Assembly: GCA_014960805.1 (NCBI GenBank)
Contig: CP063163.1
Location: 2,808,001-2,872,000 of the forward strand
Length of the DNA stretch: 64,000 bases
Origin: Cytobacillus suaedae
Lineage (GTDB): Bacteria > Bacillota > Bacilli > Bacillales > Bacillaceae_L
Reading direction: 5' to 3'
Every line of letters begins with the position of its first letter. The first letter of the stretch is position 1. The translations under genes and the position numbers were made by a program. This document shows, piece after piece, positions 8,141-16,998 of this stretch. The notes beneath the pieces were generated by a model. The model searched no databases. It saw nothing but the letters and a program-made list of their open reading frames with translations, and was not told where the DNA came from.

Positions 8141-8753
8141 AAGAATACTAGTTACCTATACTTTAATATTTTCAGGCGCAATCCTCCAAGGATTAGCGAT
8201 GTCATTATTTCTTTTTCCTCATAATATACCTTCTGGTGGAGCTGCAGGCTTAGCTATTTTAATTAACCATTGGTTACAACTTCCTTTAGGACTAGCTCTC
8301 TGGTTTGTTAACTTTGCTTTTTTGGTTTTAGCCTTAAAGTACTTTGGATATACTTGGACCATTCGAACCATGCTTTCTGTTACCATAACATCTGTAACAG
8401 TTAGTCTTGCTTCAGAACATATGGAGTTATCTACGAATTATTTTTGGGTTGATTTATTAAGTGGTGGTATTATATTTGGAATCGGGGTTGGATTGCTAAT
8501 ACGCAATGGAGCTTCTAGTGGTGGAATGGTTATTCCAGCATTAATGATTGCTAAAATGAAAGGCACTTCTCCTGGAAGAGTTATGCTATGGATTAATTTT
8601 TTTATTTTCCTCCTCACCGCAACTGTGATTGACTGGACGATTGTTATATTTGCGATTCTTTGCCAAACCATCTCAACCAATATCATTGATTTTATCTATC
8701 ATTTTAAAATGCCTTACTCTTATTCAACTGAATTCGGTTGGAGAAAAAAATAA
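8133..8753 (+). CDS. YitT-family membrane protein lacking the DUF2179 domain
   Basis: A 206-residue protein with five to six hydrophobic segments and the YitT signature 'FLFPHNIPSGGAAGLAILIN' and 'GIGVGLLIRNGASSGGM'. Standard YitT proteins of ~280 residues carry a cytosolic C-terminal DUF2179 domain, which is missing here. The chain ends soon after the last membrane segment with GWRKK. The transported substrate of the family is unknown. It is followed by a strong shared terminator. The ribosome site (GAAGGG) is modest and an upstream reading frame overlaps the start. Confidence 0.8.
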   Translation: MSKRILVTYTLIFSGAILQGLAMSLFLFPHNIPSGGAAGLAILINHWLQLPLGLALWFVNFAFLVLALKYFGYTWTIRTMLSVTITSVTVSLASEHMELSTNYFWVDLLSGGIIFGIGVGLLIRNGASSGGMVIPALMIAKMKGTSPGRVMLWINFFIFLLTATVIDWTIVIFAILCQTISTNIIDFIYHFKMPYSYSTEFGWRKK

Positions 8754-8788
8754 CAAAGACCGTGGATATTTACTACACGGTCTTTGTT
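8752..8788. terminator. Bidirectional terminator
   Basis: Thirteen-base perfect stem AACAAAGACCGTG/CACGGTCTTTGTT between yitT (plus) and cysC (minus). Confidence 0.92.
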
Positions 8789-8796
8789 ATTTTACC

Positions 8797-9396
8797 TTAA
8801 ATGATTTTATTCTTTTGTAGGTAATCAACAATACTATCAACTGATTTTGTCAGCGATTTATTATTCGTTTCAATGATTATTTCTGGATTTTCCGGTTCTT
8901 CATAAGGCGAACTGATTCCTGTAAAATCCTTGATTTCCCCAGACCTAGCCTTTTTGTAAAGTCCTTTTGGGTCACGTCCTTCACATATTTCCAATGGACA
9001 TCTAACGTAGATTTCAATAAATTCCCCTTCTGGAAATAGCTCTCTAACAGAACTTCGGTCTTCACGAAAAGGAGAAATAAAAGCTGTTGAAACAATCGTA
9101 CCACTGTCTACAAAAAGCTTTGATACCTCACCAATTCGACGAATGTTTTCTTTCCGATCCTCTTTACTAAAACCAAGCCCCTTATTCAACCCATGACGGA
9201 CATTGTCTCCGTCTAACACATAGCTTTGTATACCTAGTGAATGTAGTTTTTTATCTAAGGCATTGGCTAATGAGGATTTACCAGAGCCCGAAAGCCCTGT
9301 AAACCATAGGACGCAGCTCTTATGATTGTTTTTGTCTTGCCGATCTGCTTTTGTTATAACTGACTTGTGCCAAACAATATAAGGATGTTTCCCCAC
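8797..9396 (-). CDS. cysC: Adenylylsulfate kinase
   Basis: Phosphorylates APS to PAPS in sulfate activation. P-loop GLSGSGKSS (about residue 35), DGDNVRHGL, '[11 protein letters not shown]' and '[17 protein letters not shown]' are the CysC signatures. The GTG at 9396 with GGGTGG upstream starts the protein at [10 protein letters not shown], matching the usual ~197-residue length. An ATG at 9447 in frame would overlap sat and add a basic extension. It is last in the comA-phosphatase-cysH-sat-cysC operon. Confidence 0.92.
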   Translation of the reverse strand: MGKHPYIVWHKSVITKADRQDKNNHKSCVLWFTGLSGSGKSSLANALDKKLHSLGIQSYVLDGDNVRHGLNKGLGFSKEDRKENIRRIGEVSKLFVDSGTIVSTAFISPFREDRSSVRELFPEGEFIEIYVRCPLEICEGRDPKGLYKKARSGEIKDFTGISSPYEEPENPEIIIETNNKSLTKSVDSIVDYLQKNKII

Positions 9397-9415
9397 TTTA
9401 CTAACCACCCTTTTT

Positions 9416-10564
9416 TTAAATCTTACTAAACGTATCTTGTAGGCCATTAATTAACACTTCAACAACTTCAGGACGACTAAATTCCTTAGGTGGTTTTTGA
9501 CCTTCTTTTAACATCTGTCTTACTTTTGTTCCAGATAGTATCACATGATTTTCCTTGTCATGTGGGCATGTTTTTTCAGAGGCCATGTTACCACATTTTT
9601 TGCAATAGAAACTGTGTTCAAAAAACAATGTTTGAATGCCAAGTTCCTCATTTGTGAAATGACTAAAAATCTTCTGAGCGTCATACGTGCCATAATAGTT
9701 GCCAACACCTGCATGGTCACGACCCACAATAAAATGAGTACAGCCATAATTTTTCCTTACAATTGCATGAAAGACTGCCTCACGTGGACCAGCGTATCTC
9801 ATCGCTGCAGGAAAAACAGCCAGAAGCACACGGTTTTTCGGATAATATTTTTCTAGGAGCACTTTATAGCTTTCCATACGTATATCACTTGGGATATCAT
9901 CCGATTTTGTTTCCCCAACTAGAGGATTTAGGAACAACCCATCCACCATTTCAAGTGCTGTCTTTTGAATATACTCATGAGCACGGTGTACAGGATTTCT
10001 TGTTTGAAAACCAACAATCGTATTCCAACCGAGTCTTTCGAAGAGTGCTCTTGTCTCACTAGGATCTAAATAATAATTAGTAAAGTCTTTCTTCTCTGGT
10101 CGTTTTATTAATGTAATTGGTCCAGCAATATATACATTTGGCCGTTTAAAAAGTTTTGCTACTCCTGGATGTTCACGGTCATTTGTCTTATATACCTTAA
10201 ACGCTTCTATCTCTTTATTTGGATAAAAAATTTCTGATACTTCCATTACACCAAAGGTTACTTCATCCTTAACAAGTTTCACCTTTTCACCTTTGATTAA
10301 TTGCTCAGCTAAGGATTCTTTAACAGGTAATGTAATCGGAATTGACCATGGTTCGCCTGTTGATAGTCTCATATGATGTAGTACATTTTCATAATCCTTT
10401 TTCCCAAGAAAGCCTGTTAACGGACTGTATGCACCAATTGCGATCAGTTCCAGATCACTTAAAGCCATATTGTCTAGTTCAATTTCAGTAACAATATTGT
10501 CCAACGACATCTTTTCATTTACTAAATTGATTAATTTACCACCATGTGGCTTACTAACTGTCAC
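9416..10564 (-). CDS. sat: Sulfate adenylyltransferase
   Basis: ATP sulfurylase making APS from sulfate and ATP. It has the active-site HxxH motif ([12 protein letters not shown]), GRDHAGVG, and a zinc-type cluster near the C-terminus ([15 protein letters not shown]). The length of 382 residues matches the Bacillus Sat/YitA type. The start is GTG at 10564 with AGGAGG eight bases upstream. It lies between cysH and cysC in one operon. Confidence 0.95.
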   Translation of the reverse strand: MTVSKPHGGKLINLVNEKMSLDNIVTEIELDNMALSDLELIAIGAYSPLTGFLGKKDYENVLHHMRLSTGEPWSIPITLPVKESLAEQLIKGEKVKLVKDEVTFGVMEVSEIFYPNKEIEAFKVYKTNDREHPGVAKLFKRPNVYIAGPITLIKRPEKKDFTNYYLDPSETRALFERLGWNTIVGFQTRNPVHRAHEYIQKTALEMVDGLFLNPLVGETKSDDIPSDIRMESYKVLLEKYYPKNRVLLAVFPAAMRYAGPREAVFHAIVRKNYGCTHFIVGRDHAGVGNYYGTYDAQKIFSHFTNEELGIQTLFFEHSFYCKKCGNMASEKTCPHDKENHVILSGTKVRQMLKEGQKPPKEFSRPEVVEVLINGLQDTFSKI

Positions 10565-10593
10565 TTCTATTTCCTCCTATATGTCTATTAATC

Positions 10594-11304
10594 TTAGTTT
10601 TGATGTAAACCACACTCAGTTTTAGTAGAATTCGCCCAGCGTCCAGCCCTTAAATCACCATTTTCTTTTACCTCAAATGTACACGGAAAGCAGCCAATAC
10701 TAGGATAATTTCGATCATGAAGCTCGTTATAAGGAAGGTCATTAAGCTTGATGTAATTCCAAACATCTTCCCAAGTCCAATGAATAAGTGGGCAAATTTT
10801 GATAGATTTAAACTTTTCATCTTTATTAATGTAATTTACATGACTTCTTGTATGAGATTGTTCTCTGCGTAATCCAGATATCCATGCAGTTACGCCTGAT
10901 AAAACTTCAGTAAGTGGCTCTATCTTTCGGATTTGACAGCAAAGATTCGGGTTCGTCTTCCATAACTCATCACCATGTTTATCTTTTTGCTCATCCAATG
11001 TTAGCTTTGGTTTCTTTAGCTCAATCCTTAAAGTTGGATATTTTGCTCTTATCCTATTGATCAGTTCGTAGGTTTCTTTGAAGTGAAGATCTGTGTCTAG
11101 AAACGTAATCTTTGCATTCTTTTTAACCTTGTGAATTAGATCAACTAAAACTACTCCTTCTGCACCGAAACTACATGCATATACAACATCTTCACCGTAT
11201 GTTTGATACGCCCACTTTATTACACTAAAATAATCCTTTAATTCTTGCTCTATATGTTTAACCTCGTTATCATCCCAGGTATGATACGTTACTTTCGTTG
11301 ACAA
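10594..11304 (-). CDS. cysH: Phosphoadenylylsulfate/adenylylsulfate reductase
   Basis: Reduces activated sulfate to sulfite. The PP-loop fold (ACSFGAEGVVLVDLI) is followed by the iron-sulfur cysteines CC (PNLCCQIRK) and CxxC (GCFPCT), and the C-terminal catalytic ECGLH. The presence of both Cys pairs marks the APS-capable [4Fe-4S] type, as for B. subtilis CysH. TTG at 11304 follows AGAGGTGAGAGGA; a GTG three codons earlier is an alternative. It is an operon partner of sat and cysC. Confidence 0.93.
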   Translation of the reverse strand: MSTKVTYHTWDDNEVKHIEQELKDYFSVIKWAYQTYGEDVVYACSFGAEGVVLVDLIHKVKKNAKITFLDTDLHFKETYELINRIRAKYPTLRIELKKPKLTLDEQKDKHGDELWKTNPNLCCQIRKIEPLTEVLSGVTAWISGLRREQSHTRSHVNYINKDEKFKSIKICPLIHWTWEDVWNYIKLNDLPYNELHDRNYPSIGCFPCTFEVKENGDLRAGRWANSTKTECGLHQN

Positions 11305-11336
11305 TCCTCTCACCTCTATCTGGGATCTTCCTCAAT

Positions 11337-11870
11337 TCAATCAAATTCTAACAATATAAAATCATTATTCTTTACGACCACTTTATTCATCAAGGCAATC
11401 GATCCTGTTTTTTGAATAGAAATTGCTGCTCTAATCCATGACCCATGGCCAAATGCTAAAACCTTGGGGCAATCTTTGTATTTAGTAACAAACTGTTTTA
11501 TCCGCTCCTCTAACGCAACCAAAGGTTCACCCAAAGTCAAGGACGTGGGGGCATTTACCCAAAGATCTTCATTCTCTTTAATGAGTAAGCTCTTTTCTTT
11601 CCCTTCATATACCCCAAAGTTTAATTCATTGAGTAAGGGCTCTTGAATCACATTGGAATAACCATACACTTTTGCCGTTTGCTTGGTCCGTATTAATGAG
11701 CTAGTAAGAATAAAATCATAAGGTTGATAATTAATTATAGAGGCTTTATTTTCATTAATTTTTGCTTTATCCTCTAATGAAACAACGTCTATTTCGATGT
11801 CTTTACTCCCCTGTAAAAGACCAGCTTTATTCCAAGCAGTAGGCAAGTGTCTTATAATGGCAAGTTGCAT
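11337..11870 (-). CDS. Histidine phosphatase superfamily protein in the sulfolactate operon
   Basis: A 177-residue branch-1 histidine phosphatase (phosphoglycerate mutase fold). The catalytic RH motif is at residues 7-8 (AIIRHLPTAWN), a second Arg lies in SSLIRTKQTA, an acidic residue in NELNFGVYEG, and the second His in AFGHGSWIRA. The start overlaps the comA 3' end by 19 bases, so the two are translationally coupled. In B. subtilis the next pathway step, 2-phosphosulfolactate dephosphorylation, is done by the unrelated ComB/YitC, which I do not find here. Replacement of ComB by this protein is my inference. Confidence 0.85.
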   Translation of the reverse strand: MQLAIIRHLPTAWNKAGLLQGSKDIEIDVVSLEDKAKINENKASIINYQPYDFILTSSLIRTKQTAKVYGYSNVIQEPLLNELNFGVYEGKEKSLLIKENEDLWVNAPTSLTLGEPLVALEERIKQFVTKYKDCPKVLAFGHGSWIRAAISIQKTGSIALMNKVVVKNNDFILLEFD

Positions 11871-12622
11871 TCCTTTTCCTCCAAGAAAAATGTTTCACTT
11901 CTTAATCCACGTCTCTGCGATTCCAAAACCAGTAAGTCATTTAGCTTCACATTCCCTAAATTGACGTTTGAACCAAATTGATTAATAAAAAACATTTGAT
12001 TCTTTGGTGTAGGCGCTTCGAAAATTAGTTTATTTACATCAAGATCCTCAACCATCTCTCGAATTAATTCTGATTTTATAGCTCCATCTTTGCTATAGAT
12101 TCCCGAGGTTCCAGAATCTCTTCCTTCTGTAATCACGTATTTACAGCCAGCAGCAATAAGTAAATGAAGTTCTTCTTTCCATTGTTCAAGAGGCATTTCA
12201 TTCTCTGCATCCTTTGAACCCACTTCACCCAATACTGTAAATTCGTCTTTTACCATTGAAATTACCTTTAATCTTTCTTTTAAAGGAATATCAATCGTTC
12301 CATTTGAAACTTCAATCCAGTTAATCCCCAGTTCTTTTAACCAGTTAATATAGTTTGTGACTTTTCCTTGAAAATAACATTTTTCAAACAATGTTCCACC
12401 AAAATAAACATTAATCTTATACTTTCTATATAAACTGATTTTTTCACTGAGGTTTGGAGTAACATAAGCAGATCCAATGCCTATTTTAGCTATATCAACA
12501 AACTGGTGATAATCCCTTAAAATTCCTTCGAGATGGTTAAGTGGTGTACCAAAGTCAGCTATTGATGTAAGCCCATATTCACGTTGACCTGTTGTTCTTT
12601 GAGGTAATGATAAAAAATCCAT
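11852..12622 (-). CDS. comA: Phosphosulfolactate synthase
   Basis: Adds sulfite to phosphoenolpyruvate to give 2-phospho-3-sulfolactate. The TIM-barrel of the ComA family is clear, with 'DIAKIGIGSAYV', 'YFGGTLFE', 'WIEVSNGTIDIP' and 'ITEGRDSGTSGIYS'. It is orthologous to B. subtilis YitD, whose product pathway loads sulfolactate into spores. The ATG at 12622 has AAGGAGG 12 bases upstream. It is first in the operon, so sulfate activation and reduction (cysH-sat-cysC) are placed downstream as the source of sulfite. Confidence 0.93.
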   Translation of the reverse strand: MDFLSLPQRTTGQREYGLTSIADFGTPLNHLEGILRDYHQFVDIAKIGIGSAYVTPNLSEKISLYRKYKINVYFGGTLFEKCYFQGKVTNYINWLKELGINWIEVSNGTIDIPLKERLKVISMVKDEFTVLGEVGSKDAENEMPLEQWKEELHLLIAAGCKYVITEGRDSGTSGIYSKDGAIKSELIREMVEDLDVNKLIFEAPTPKNQMFFINQFGSNVNLGNVKLNDLLVLESQRRGLRSETFFLEEKECNLPL

Positions 12623-12736
12623 TAGGGATAAACGCCTCCTTCACTTTACAGTTGCTATATTATTCACGAGTAGGCAATTGGTGTAAATAATGGGCTTTAG
12701 CCTTCATATTAGATTGTGTACAATCATTTTCACTTG

Positions 12737-12765
12737 TTGACAAAATAAAAAGAAATATATGGTAC
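12737..12765 (+). promoter_or_regulatory. Possible sigma-A promoter of the MFS gene
   Basis: TTGACA at 12737-12742 is a perfect -35 element. The -10 at the right distance (TGGTAC) is poor, so this is only a candidate. It lies in the 274-base divergent region between comA and the MFS gene. The rest of that region shows no riboswitch or stable hairpin. Confidence 0.3.
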
Positions 12766-12896
12766 GCATATTGGTTTTTCTTCTTTCAAACAATATAAAA
12801 AGTAGTTACTTAGTAATAAGGGGCACAGCATCCTGGTATCCTTCTAGAATTGATTAAGTTCTGGATATTCTGCTTAGGTAAGGAGTTGTTTGATAC

Positions 12897-14144
12897 TTGT
12901 CCAGTAAAAAAAACAATGGAATGACCATCGTTGCAATCGGCTCCATTCCACTCATTCTTGTACTCGGGAACTCCATGTTAATACCAATACTGCCTCAAAT
13001 GACCAAAGAATTGGACATAACACAATTTCAAGTTAGCTTAGTAATCACAGCCTTTTCGGTTGCAGCAGCTGTTTCCATACCAGTCCTCGGATACTTATCC
13101 GACCGTTTTTCAAGAAAAGCGATCATCATTCCTGCTTTAACCATTTACGGGCTTGGTGGATTATTGGCCGGTGCAGCAGCAGCTTGGTTTGATAACTCAT
13201 ATACTTGGATTTTGGCTGGCCGTATCATGCAAGGAATTGGTGCAGCCGGAACAGCACCGATTGCAATGGCTTTGACAGGGGATTTATTTAAAGGCGGTGA
13301 ACAAAGTAAGGTATTAGGTCTCGTTGAGGCTTCTAATGGCTTTGGTAAAGTTGTTTCACCCATTATTGGTTCTTTACTTGCCATACTCATTTGGTATGCT
13401 GCGTTTTTCGCATTCCCTATTTTTTGTTTAATCTCAATCCTACTTACTATTTTTTTCGTAAAAGAAAAAAAAGAGAAAAAAGAGCCACCTCCTGTGGGTA
13501 AATATGTTAAGGGACTCTTAACTGTGTTTAAGCATGAAGGGCGATGGCTTTTCACTGCATATCTTGCAGGTGCCACATGCTTATTCACTTTATTTGGGAT
13601 ATTATTTTATCTCTCTGATGTCTTAGAAACAACGTATAATACGGATGGTGTTTTAAAAGGCTTAATACTTGCAATACCTCTTCTTGTGATGACAACAACT
13701 TCATACATAACCGGTAGCAAAATAGGAAAAAAACTGCCCCTTATGAAGAAGTTGATTGTAATTGGATTACTCTTAATGACAATTTCTTTCTCAACCCTGG
13801 TTTTCTTTGAAAGTCTAGTACCGTTCATAGCGATACTTGTCCTCAGTAGTTTAGGTACAGGTCTTGTCCTTCCATGTATTAATAGTTTGATTACAGGATC
13901 AGTAACTGCAGAACGTAGAGGGTTTGTAACTTCCTTATATGGTTCAGTTCGTTTTCTAGGAGTTGCTATCGGTCCGCCATTATACGGAGCACTCATGACA
14001 TGGTCCCGTAGTGGAATGTTTTTAATTACTGCAGGCTTAACATTACTTGTTGGTCTTCTGTGCATGTTAATGATAAAGGTTAAAAAAGAAGAGCCAAGTG
14101 AAGCAACAGACGATTCTTTATTCAAAAAGGTACAATTAACGTAA
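12897..14144 (+). CDS. MFS transporter (YitG-like)
   Basis: A 415-residue, 12-TM major facilitator with the loop 2-3 motif '[14 protein letters not shown]' and a motif-C-like region '[14 protein letters not shown]' typical of drug:H+ antiporters. The central cytosolic loop is charged ([10 protein letters not shown]). It starts at TTG 12897 with AAGGAG 11 bases upstream. It is divergent from the sulfolactate operon. In B. subtilis the yit cluster also carries an MFS gene (yitG), so export of a product such as sulfolactate is a possible but unproven role. Confidence 0.85.
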   Translation: MSSKKNNGMTIVAIGSIPLILVLGNSMLIPILPQMTKELDITQFQVSLVITAFSVAAAVSIPVLGYLSDRFSRKAIIIPALTIYGLGGLLAGAAAAWFDNSYTWILAGRIMQGIGAAGTAPIAMALTGDLFKGGEQSKVLGLVEASNGFGKVVSPIIGSLLAILIWYAAFFAFPIFCLISILLTIFFVKEKKEKKEPPPVGKYVKGLLTVFKHEGRWLFTAYLAGATCLFTLFGILFYLSDVLETTYNTDGVLKGLILAIPLLVMTTTSYITGSKIGKKLPLMKKLIVIGLLLMTISFSTLVFFESLVPFIAILVLSSLGTGLVLPCINSLITGSVTAERRGFVTSLYGSVRFLGVAIGPPLYGALMTWSRSGMFLITAGLTLLVGLLCMLMIKVKKEEPSEATDDSLFKKVQLT

Positions 14145-14160
14145 AAAAGGAGAGAGTGTA

Positions 14161-14445
14161 ATGCAAATATTTTTCTCACCAGAATTAGTTACTCCTGAAT
14201 GTCAGGTACTTAATATCGTTGACCTAAAAGATAAGGCTGTAGGATATGTTGCCTTTTTATTTGATGAGAAAAAGATGTATGTATATGGCCATTGTGAAGA
14301 GGAAGGGGTAAGTGAAGACTACAAAGACTTAGTTACTCACTTTATACAAGGTATGTCAAAGGCAAAGTCTGACCTTGATGTTTTCTCATACTTGTCAGTT
14401 GCTGGGAAAAAGATTGACATTAAGTTAGAAAAGCCTAAAAACTAA
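14161..14445 (+). CDS. Conserved small protein downstream of the MFS gene
   Basis: A 94-residue soluble protein beginning MQIFFSPELVTPEC, with mixed alpha/beta composition and two cysteines. AAAAAGGAGAGAGTGTA is a good ribosome site, and the gene begins 16 bases after the transporter stop, so it is probably co-transcribed. I do not recognise the family and see no catalytic motif. Confidence 0.7.
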   Translation: MQIFFSPELVTPECQVLNIVDLKDKAVGYVAFLFDEKKMYVYGHCEEEGVSEDYKDLVTHFIQGMSKAKSDLDVFSYLSVAGKKIDIKLEKPKN

Positions 14446-14500
14446 ATCCATTAATTTATATATAAGATAGTAATCGTAATTTTGCCCGTTGATTTCCGGT

Positions 14501-14674
14501 CCAGGCACTTGCTTTCCGCGGGGAATTATGAAAAAGTCCAACTCCTGGCTTTTTCAAGAGCGAATTCCCATCGGGGAGGAAGTCGAGGGTTATTTTCACT
14601 AACGTGAAAAAACTACCTCCTCGGCGTTCCGCCTGCGGGGTCTCGACCTTTCCTCCTCCCGCAGGAGTCAAGTG
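14501..14674. repeat. GC-rich Bacillaceae intergenic repeat, copy 1
   Basis: Shares long blocks with the copies at 27418-27604 and 62152-62330: GCTTTCCGCGGGGAATT, GGCTTTTTCAAG, ATTCCCATCGGGGAGG, CTACCTCCTCGG, GGGTCTCGACC and CCCGCAGGAGTCAAGTG. It contains nested inverted repeats and is far GC-richer than its surroundings. It occupies most of the 359-base gap between the small gene and the kinase terminator. Reading frames within it are not genes. Confidence 0.85.
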
Positions 14675-14733
14675 TATCCCTTACAATCAACTTTACAACT
14701 TAGTATCTATAAAGCGACATATCATTAAATAAA

Positions 14734-14778
14734 AAAGAAGTGGCGATAAAGCAATTTGCTTTATTGCACCACTTCTTT
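14734..14778 (-). terminator. Terminator of the histidine kinase gene
   Basis: Long stem AAAGAAGTGG/CCACTTCTTT, continued by GATAAAGCA pairing with TGCTTTATT, with a T-run on the minus strand. Confidence 0.88.
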
Positions 14779-14804
14779 ATTTGGGCTTAATGGGACATTC
14801 TCAC

Positions 14805-16424
14805 TTATTCGACATACAATGGGATTTTTATTGTGAAGATAGTACCCTTTCCTTTTTCACTATCCACAAGGATTTTCCCCTTCATTCGTTCAATGATTTG
14901 ATAACAGACCATTAGCCCTATTCCAGTTCCTTTTTCCTTTAAGGAATAAAATGGCGTACCTAAGCGTTTTAATTCCTCTGGAGTCATTCCAATGCCTGTG
15001 TCTTTAATTTCATAGTGTACATACTCTTCATCTGCAAAAACTTTAACAGATAATACACCTTCCGTCTTCATCGCTTCAACTGCATTCTTCATAATATTTA
15101 ATAGTACTTGCTTTAACTCAGAGGTATTTCCTTTACTAAAATAGGTGCCTTCAAATTCCATATTCACTGTGATGTTATTATTTAGAAGTGCGTAGGAACT
15201 AATAAGCTCTGTCACATTTTGAAGAATTTCAGTACAGTTCATAACAGTAGCGGATTCAATATCCGGCTTAGCCAATGAAAGATAATCATTTATAATTGTC
15301 TCTGCACGGTTCATTTCTTCAATCATTAACTGTATATATTCTTTCTCTTCCTTAGTCATATCGTCTTTCGAGTGAAAGATCTGCAAGAATCCTTTTACAA
15401 CTGTCATTGGATTCCGTATTTCATGGGCAACTGAAGCAGCTAGCTGGCCAATTGCATTCATTCTTTCAGCTCTTTGTAGTTCTGTCTGTAATTTACTTTG
15501 CTTTATGATATTCTCCATTTCACCAAGAGCCTTTTCAACACCCTGCAAGTTGGAATCTTGTTGTGTTTTATCCCCAAACTGCTCAGAGGTTACAGCTACT
15601 CTCTCGAATAAAACATCTAGCTGTTTTGTCATTTCATTAAACTTTTTACTCAATTCACCAAGCTCCGAATCATCCGTCTGTTCTAATCTGACTCCAAAGT
15701 TTCCAAGACTAACCTGGTGTATTCCTTTTATCAATCCGTTTAATGGTGATAAAACCTTACGTAATCCCCATTCCTGTAAGATAAATATAATCGTAAAGAG
15801 GAAAATACAAGATAGTAATAAAGAAATCATTAAATCATTTTGCAGGTTGTGTAAAATGCTGGCATCGATATCCACACCAAATACAGCGATTACATTTCCA
15901 TTTTCATCAAAAATAGGTGAAAAAGCAGAAATCCAAGTCCCAAAATCATCACTATATACATCAGTATACACACTAGTCTTATTTCTAACTGTATAGACAA
16001 ACGCATTATAAAATTCATCCCCAGAAACGTAGTAATCCGTGTATGTAAATCCTTGCTGTAGTAAAGAAAGAGGTATAGCAATCGGTTTAAAGTTCCGATC
16101 CTTGGGAATCTCAGAAGAAAAAATATAGGCATGGGAATAAACTGAATGCTTTTCATGTATTTTATCTATCAAAAAAGTTAGGTGTAATACCGAAGGATGG
16201 TTAGGATCGGTAGTAGTTGCGGCAGCTATAACATCCTTCGGAGGAAGGGTCGATTTCCATAGGTTAGCTACACTTACAGCTTGGTCTGATAAAATCTGGG
16301 TTATTGCATTGTTTTGGATATGGTAGCTAATAACAGCTGTTGCTAATCCAACTACCAAAACGATACAGGAAGTAAATAGTATTGTCTTTTTAAAAAAACT
16401 TAAGTTTTTTATACGATTAATCAT
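14805..16424 (-). CDS. Orphan membrane sensor histidine kinase, sporulation-kinase-like
   Basis: A 539-residue kinase: TM1 (about residues 13-33), an extracellular sensor of ~165 residues resembling a Cache domain, TM2 (about 198-216), HAMP, coiled coil, and HisKA with the phospho-acceptor in 'ASVAHEIRNPMTVVKGFLQIF'. The HATPase_c boxes N (NIMKNAVEAM), G1 (DTGIGM) and G2 (GTGIGLMV) follow. No response regulator is adjacent. The HisKA box resembles those of the Kin kinases that feed the Spo0F phosphorelay, so a role there is plausible. Monocistronic. Confidence 0.88.
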   Translation of the reverse strand: MINRIKNLSFFKKTILFTSCIVLVVGLATAVISYHIQNNAITQILSDQAVSVANLWKSTLPPKDVIAAATTTDPNHPSVLHLTFLIDKIHEKHSVYSHAYIFSSEIPKDRNFKPIAIPLSLLQQGFTYTDYYVSGDEFYNAFVYTVRNKTSVYTDVYSDDFGTWISAFSPIFDENGNVIAVFGVDIDASILHNLQNDLMISLLLSCIFLFTIIFILQEWGLRKVLSPLNGLIKGIHQVSLGNFGVRLEQTDDSELGELSKKFNEMTKQLDVLFERVAVTSEQFGDKTQQDSNLQGVEKALGEMENIIKQSKLQTELQRAERMNAIGQLAASVAHEIRNPMTVVKGFLQIFHSKDDMTKEEKEYIQLMIEEMNRAETIINDYLSLAKPDIESATVMNCTEILQNVTELISSYALLNNNITVNMEFEGTYFSKGNTSELKQVLLNIMKNAVEAMKTEGVLSVKVFADEEYVHYEIKDTGIGMTPEELKRLGTPFYSLKEKGTGIGLMVCYQIIERMKGKILVDSEKGKGTIFTIKIPLYVE

Positions 16425-16605
16425 CTTTTACTCCTACCGTCATATATTGATGTCTACTAATTCGACTAAATCTTTGAAATTCCTCTATTCTTACTAATAA
16501 ATCTATTATCATTTTAATTTGGACTAACTACCCATGACATATGTACAATCATGCCTCGTCAACGCATCATACATTGTACTAATGCTATGAAAGGAGGAAG
16601 ATTAA

Positions 16606-16866
16606 ATGTCAGTTGCTAATTACTATGAAACTTGCTGTCGTTATAAAGGAAAAGTTGTAAATATTACATGTCGTGATGGAAAAAGGCATGTTGGTAAAAT
16701 AGTTCATGTTACACGCAGTCATGTTCACATCCAGCCCTTAGGGCAAAGAGGGAGAAATCTAGGAGGATTTGGATATGGATTTTATGGAGGATATGGTTAT
16801 CGTCCGTACGCAATTCCACTTGCCTTTGTAACGGGATTAGCTCTAGGTGGTTTATTTTTCTGGTAG
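16606..16866 (+). CDS. Small protein with Sm-like head, Gly/Tyr-rich linker and membrane tail
   Basis: An 86-residue protein. Residues 1-50 (CCRYKGKVVNITCRDGKRHVGKIVHV) look like a short Sm/SH3-type beta barrel. A GGFGYGFYGGYGYRPY stretch follows, then a hydrophobic segment (about residues 68-85). AAAGGAGGAAGATTAA precedes the ATG. Gly/Tyr-rich tails are common in Bacillus spore-coat proteins, so a spore link is possible. I do not know the family. Confidence 0.7.
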   Translation: MSVANYYETCCRYKGKVVNITCRDGKRHVGKIVHVTRSHVHIQPLGQRGRNLGGFGYGFYGGYGYRPYAIPLAFVTGLALGGLFFW

Positions 16867-16998
16867 ACTATAATTTTGTCAAAAAGGTGAACAATAGGAT
16901 TGGTAGTTTTTAATACTTTTTCTAGCGTCTATTTCAAACCTGAGCATTATGTTACTATAAGTTTATGTTTGACTTTTACTATAGGACAGGTGAAATAG

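Noticed and set aside
13145..14179. Minus-strand open frames opposite the MFS gene
   Set aside because: Antisense to a clear 12-TM transporter; low-complexity composition mirrors the hydrophobic codons.
14456..14671. Open frame in repeat copy 1
   Set aside because: A similar frame occurs in copy 2 (27332-27517) only because the DNA repeat is shared; no ribosome site and GC-rich palindromes explain the lack of stops.
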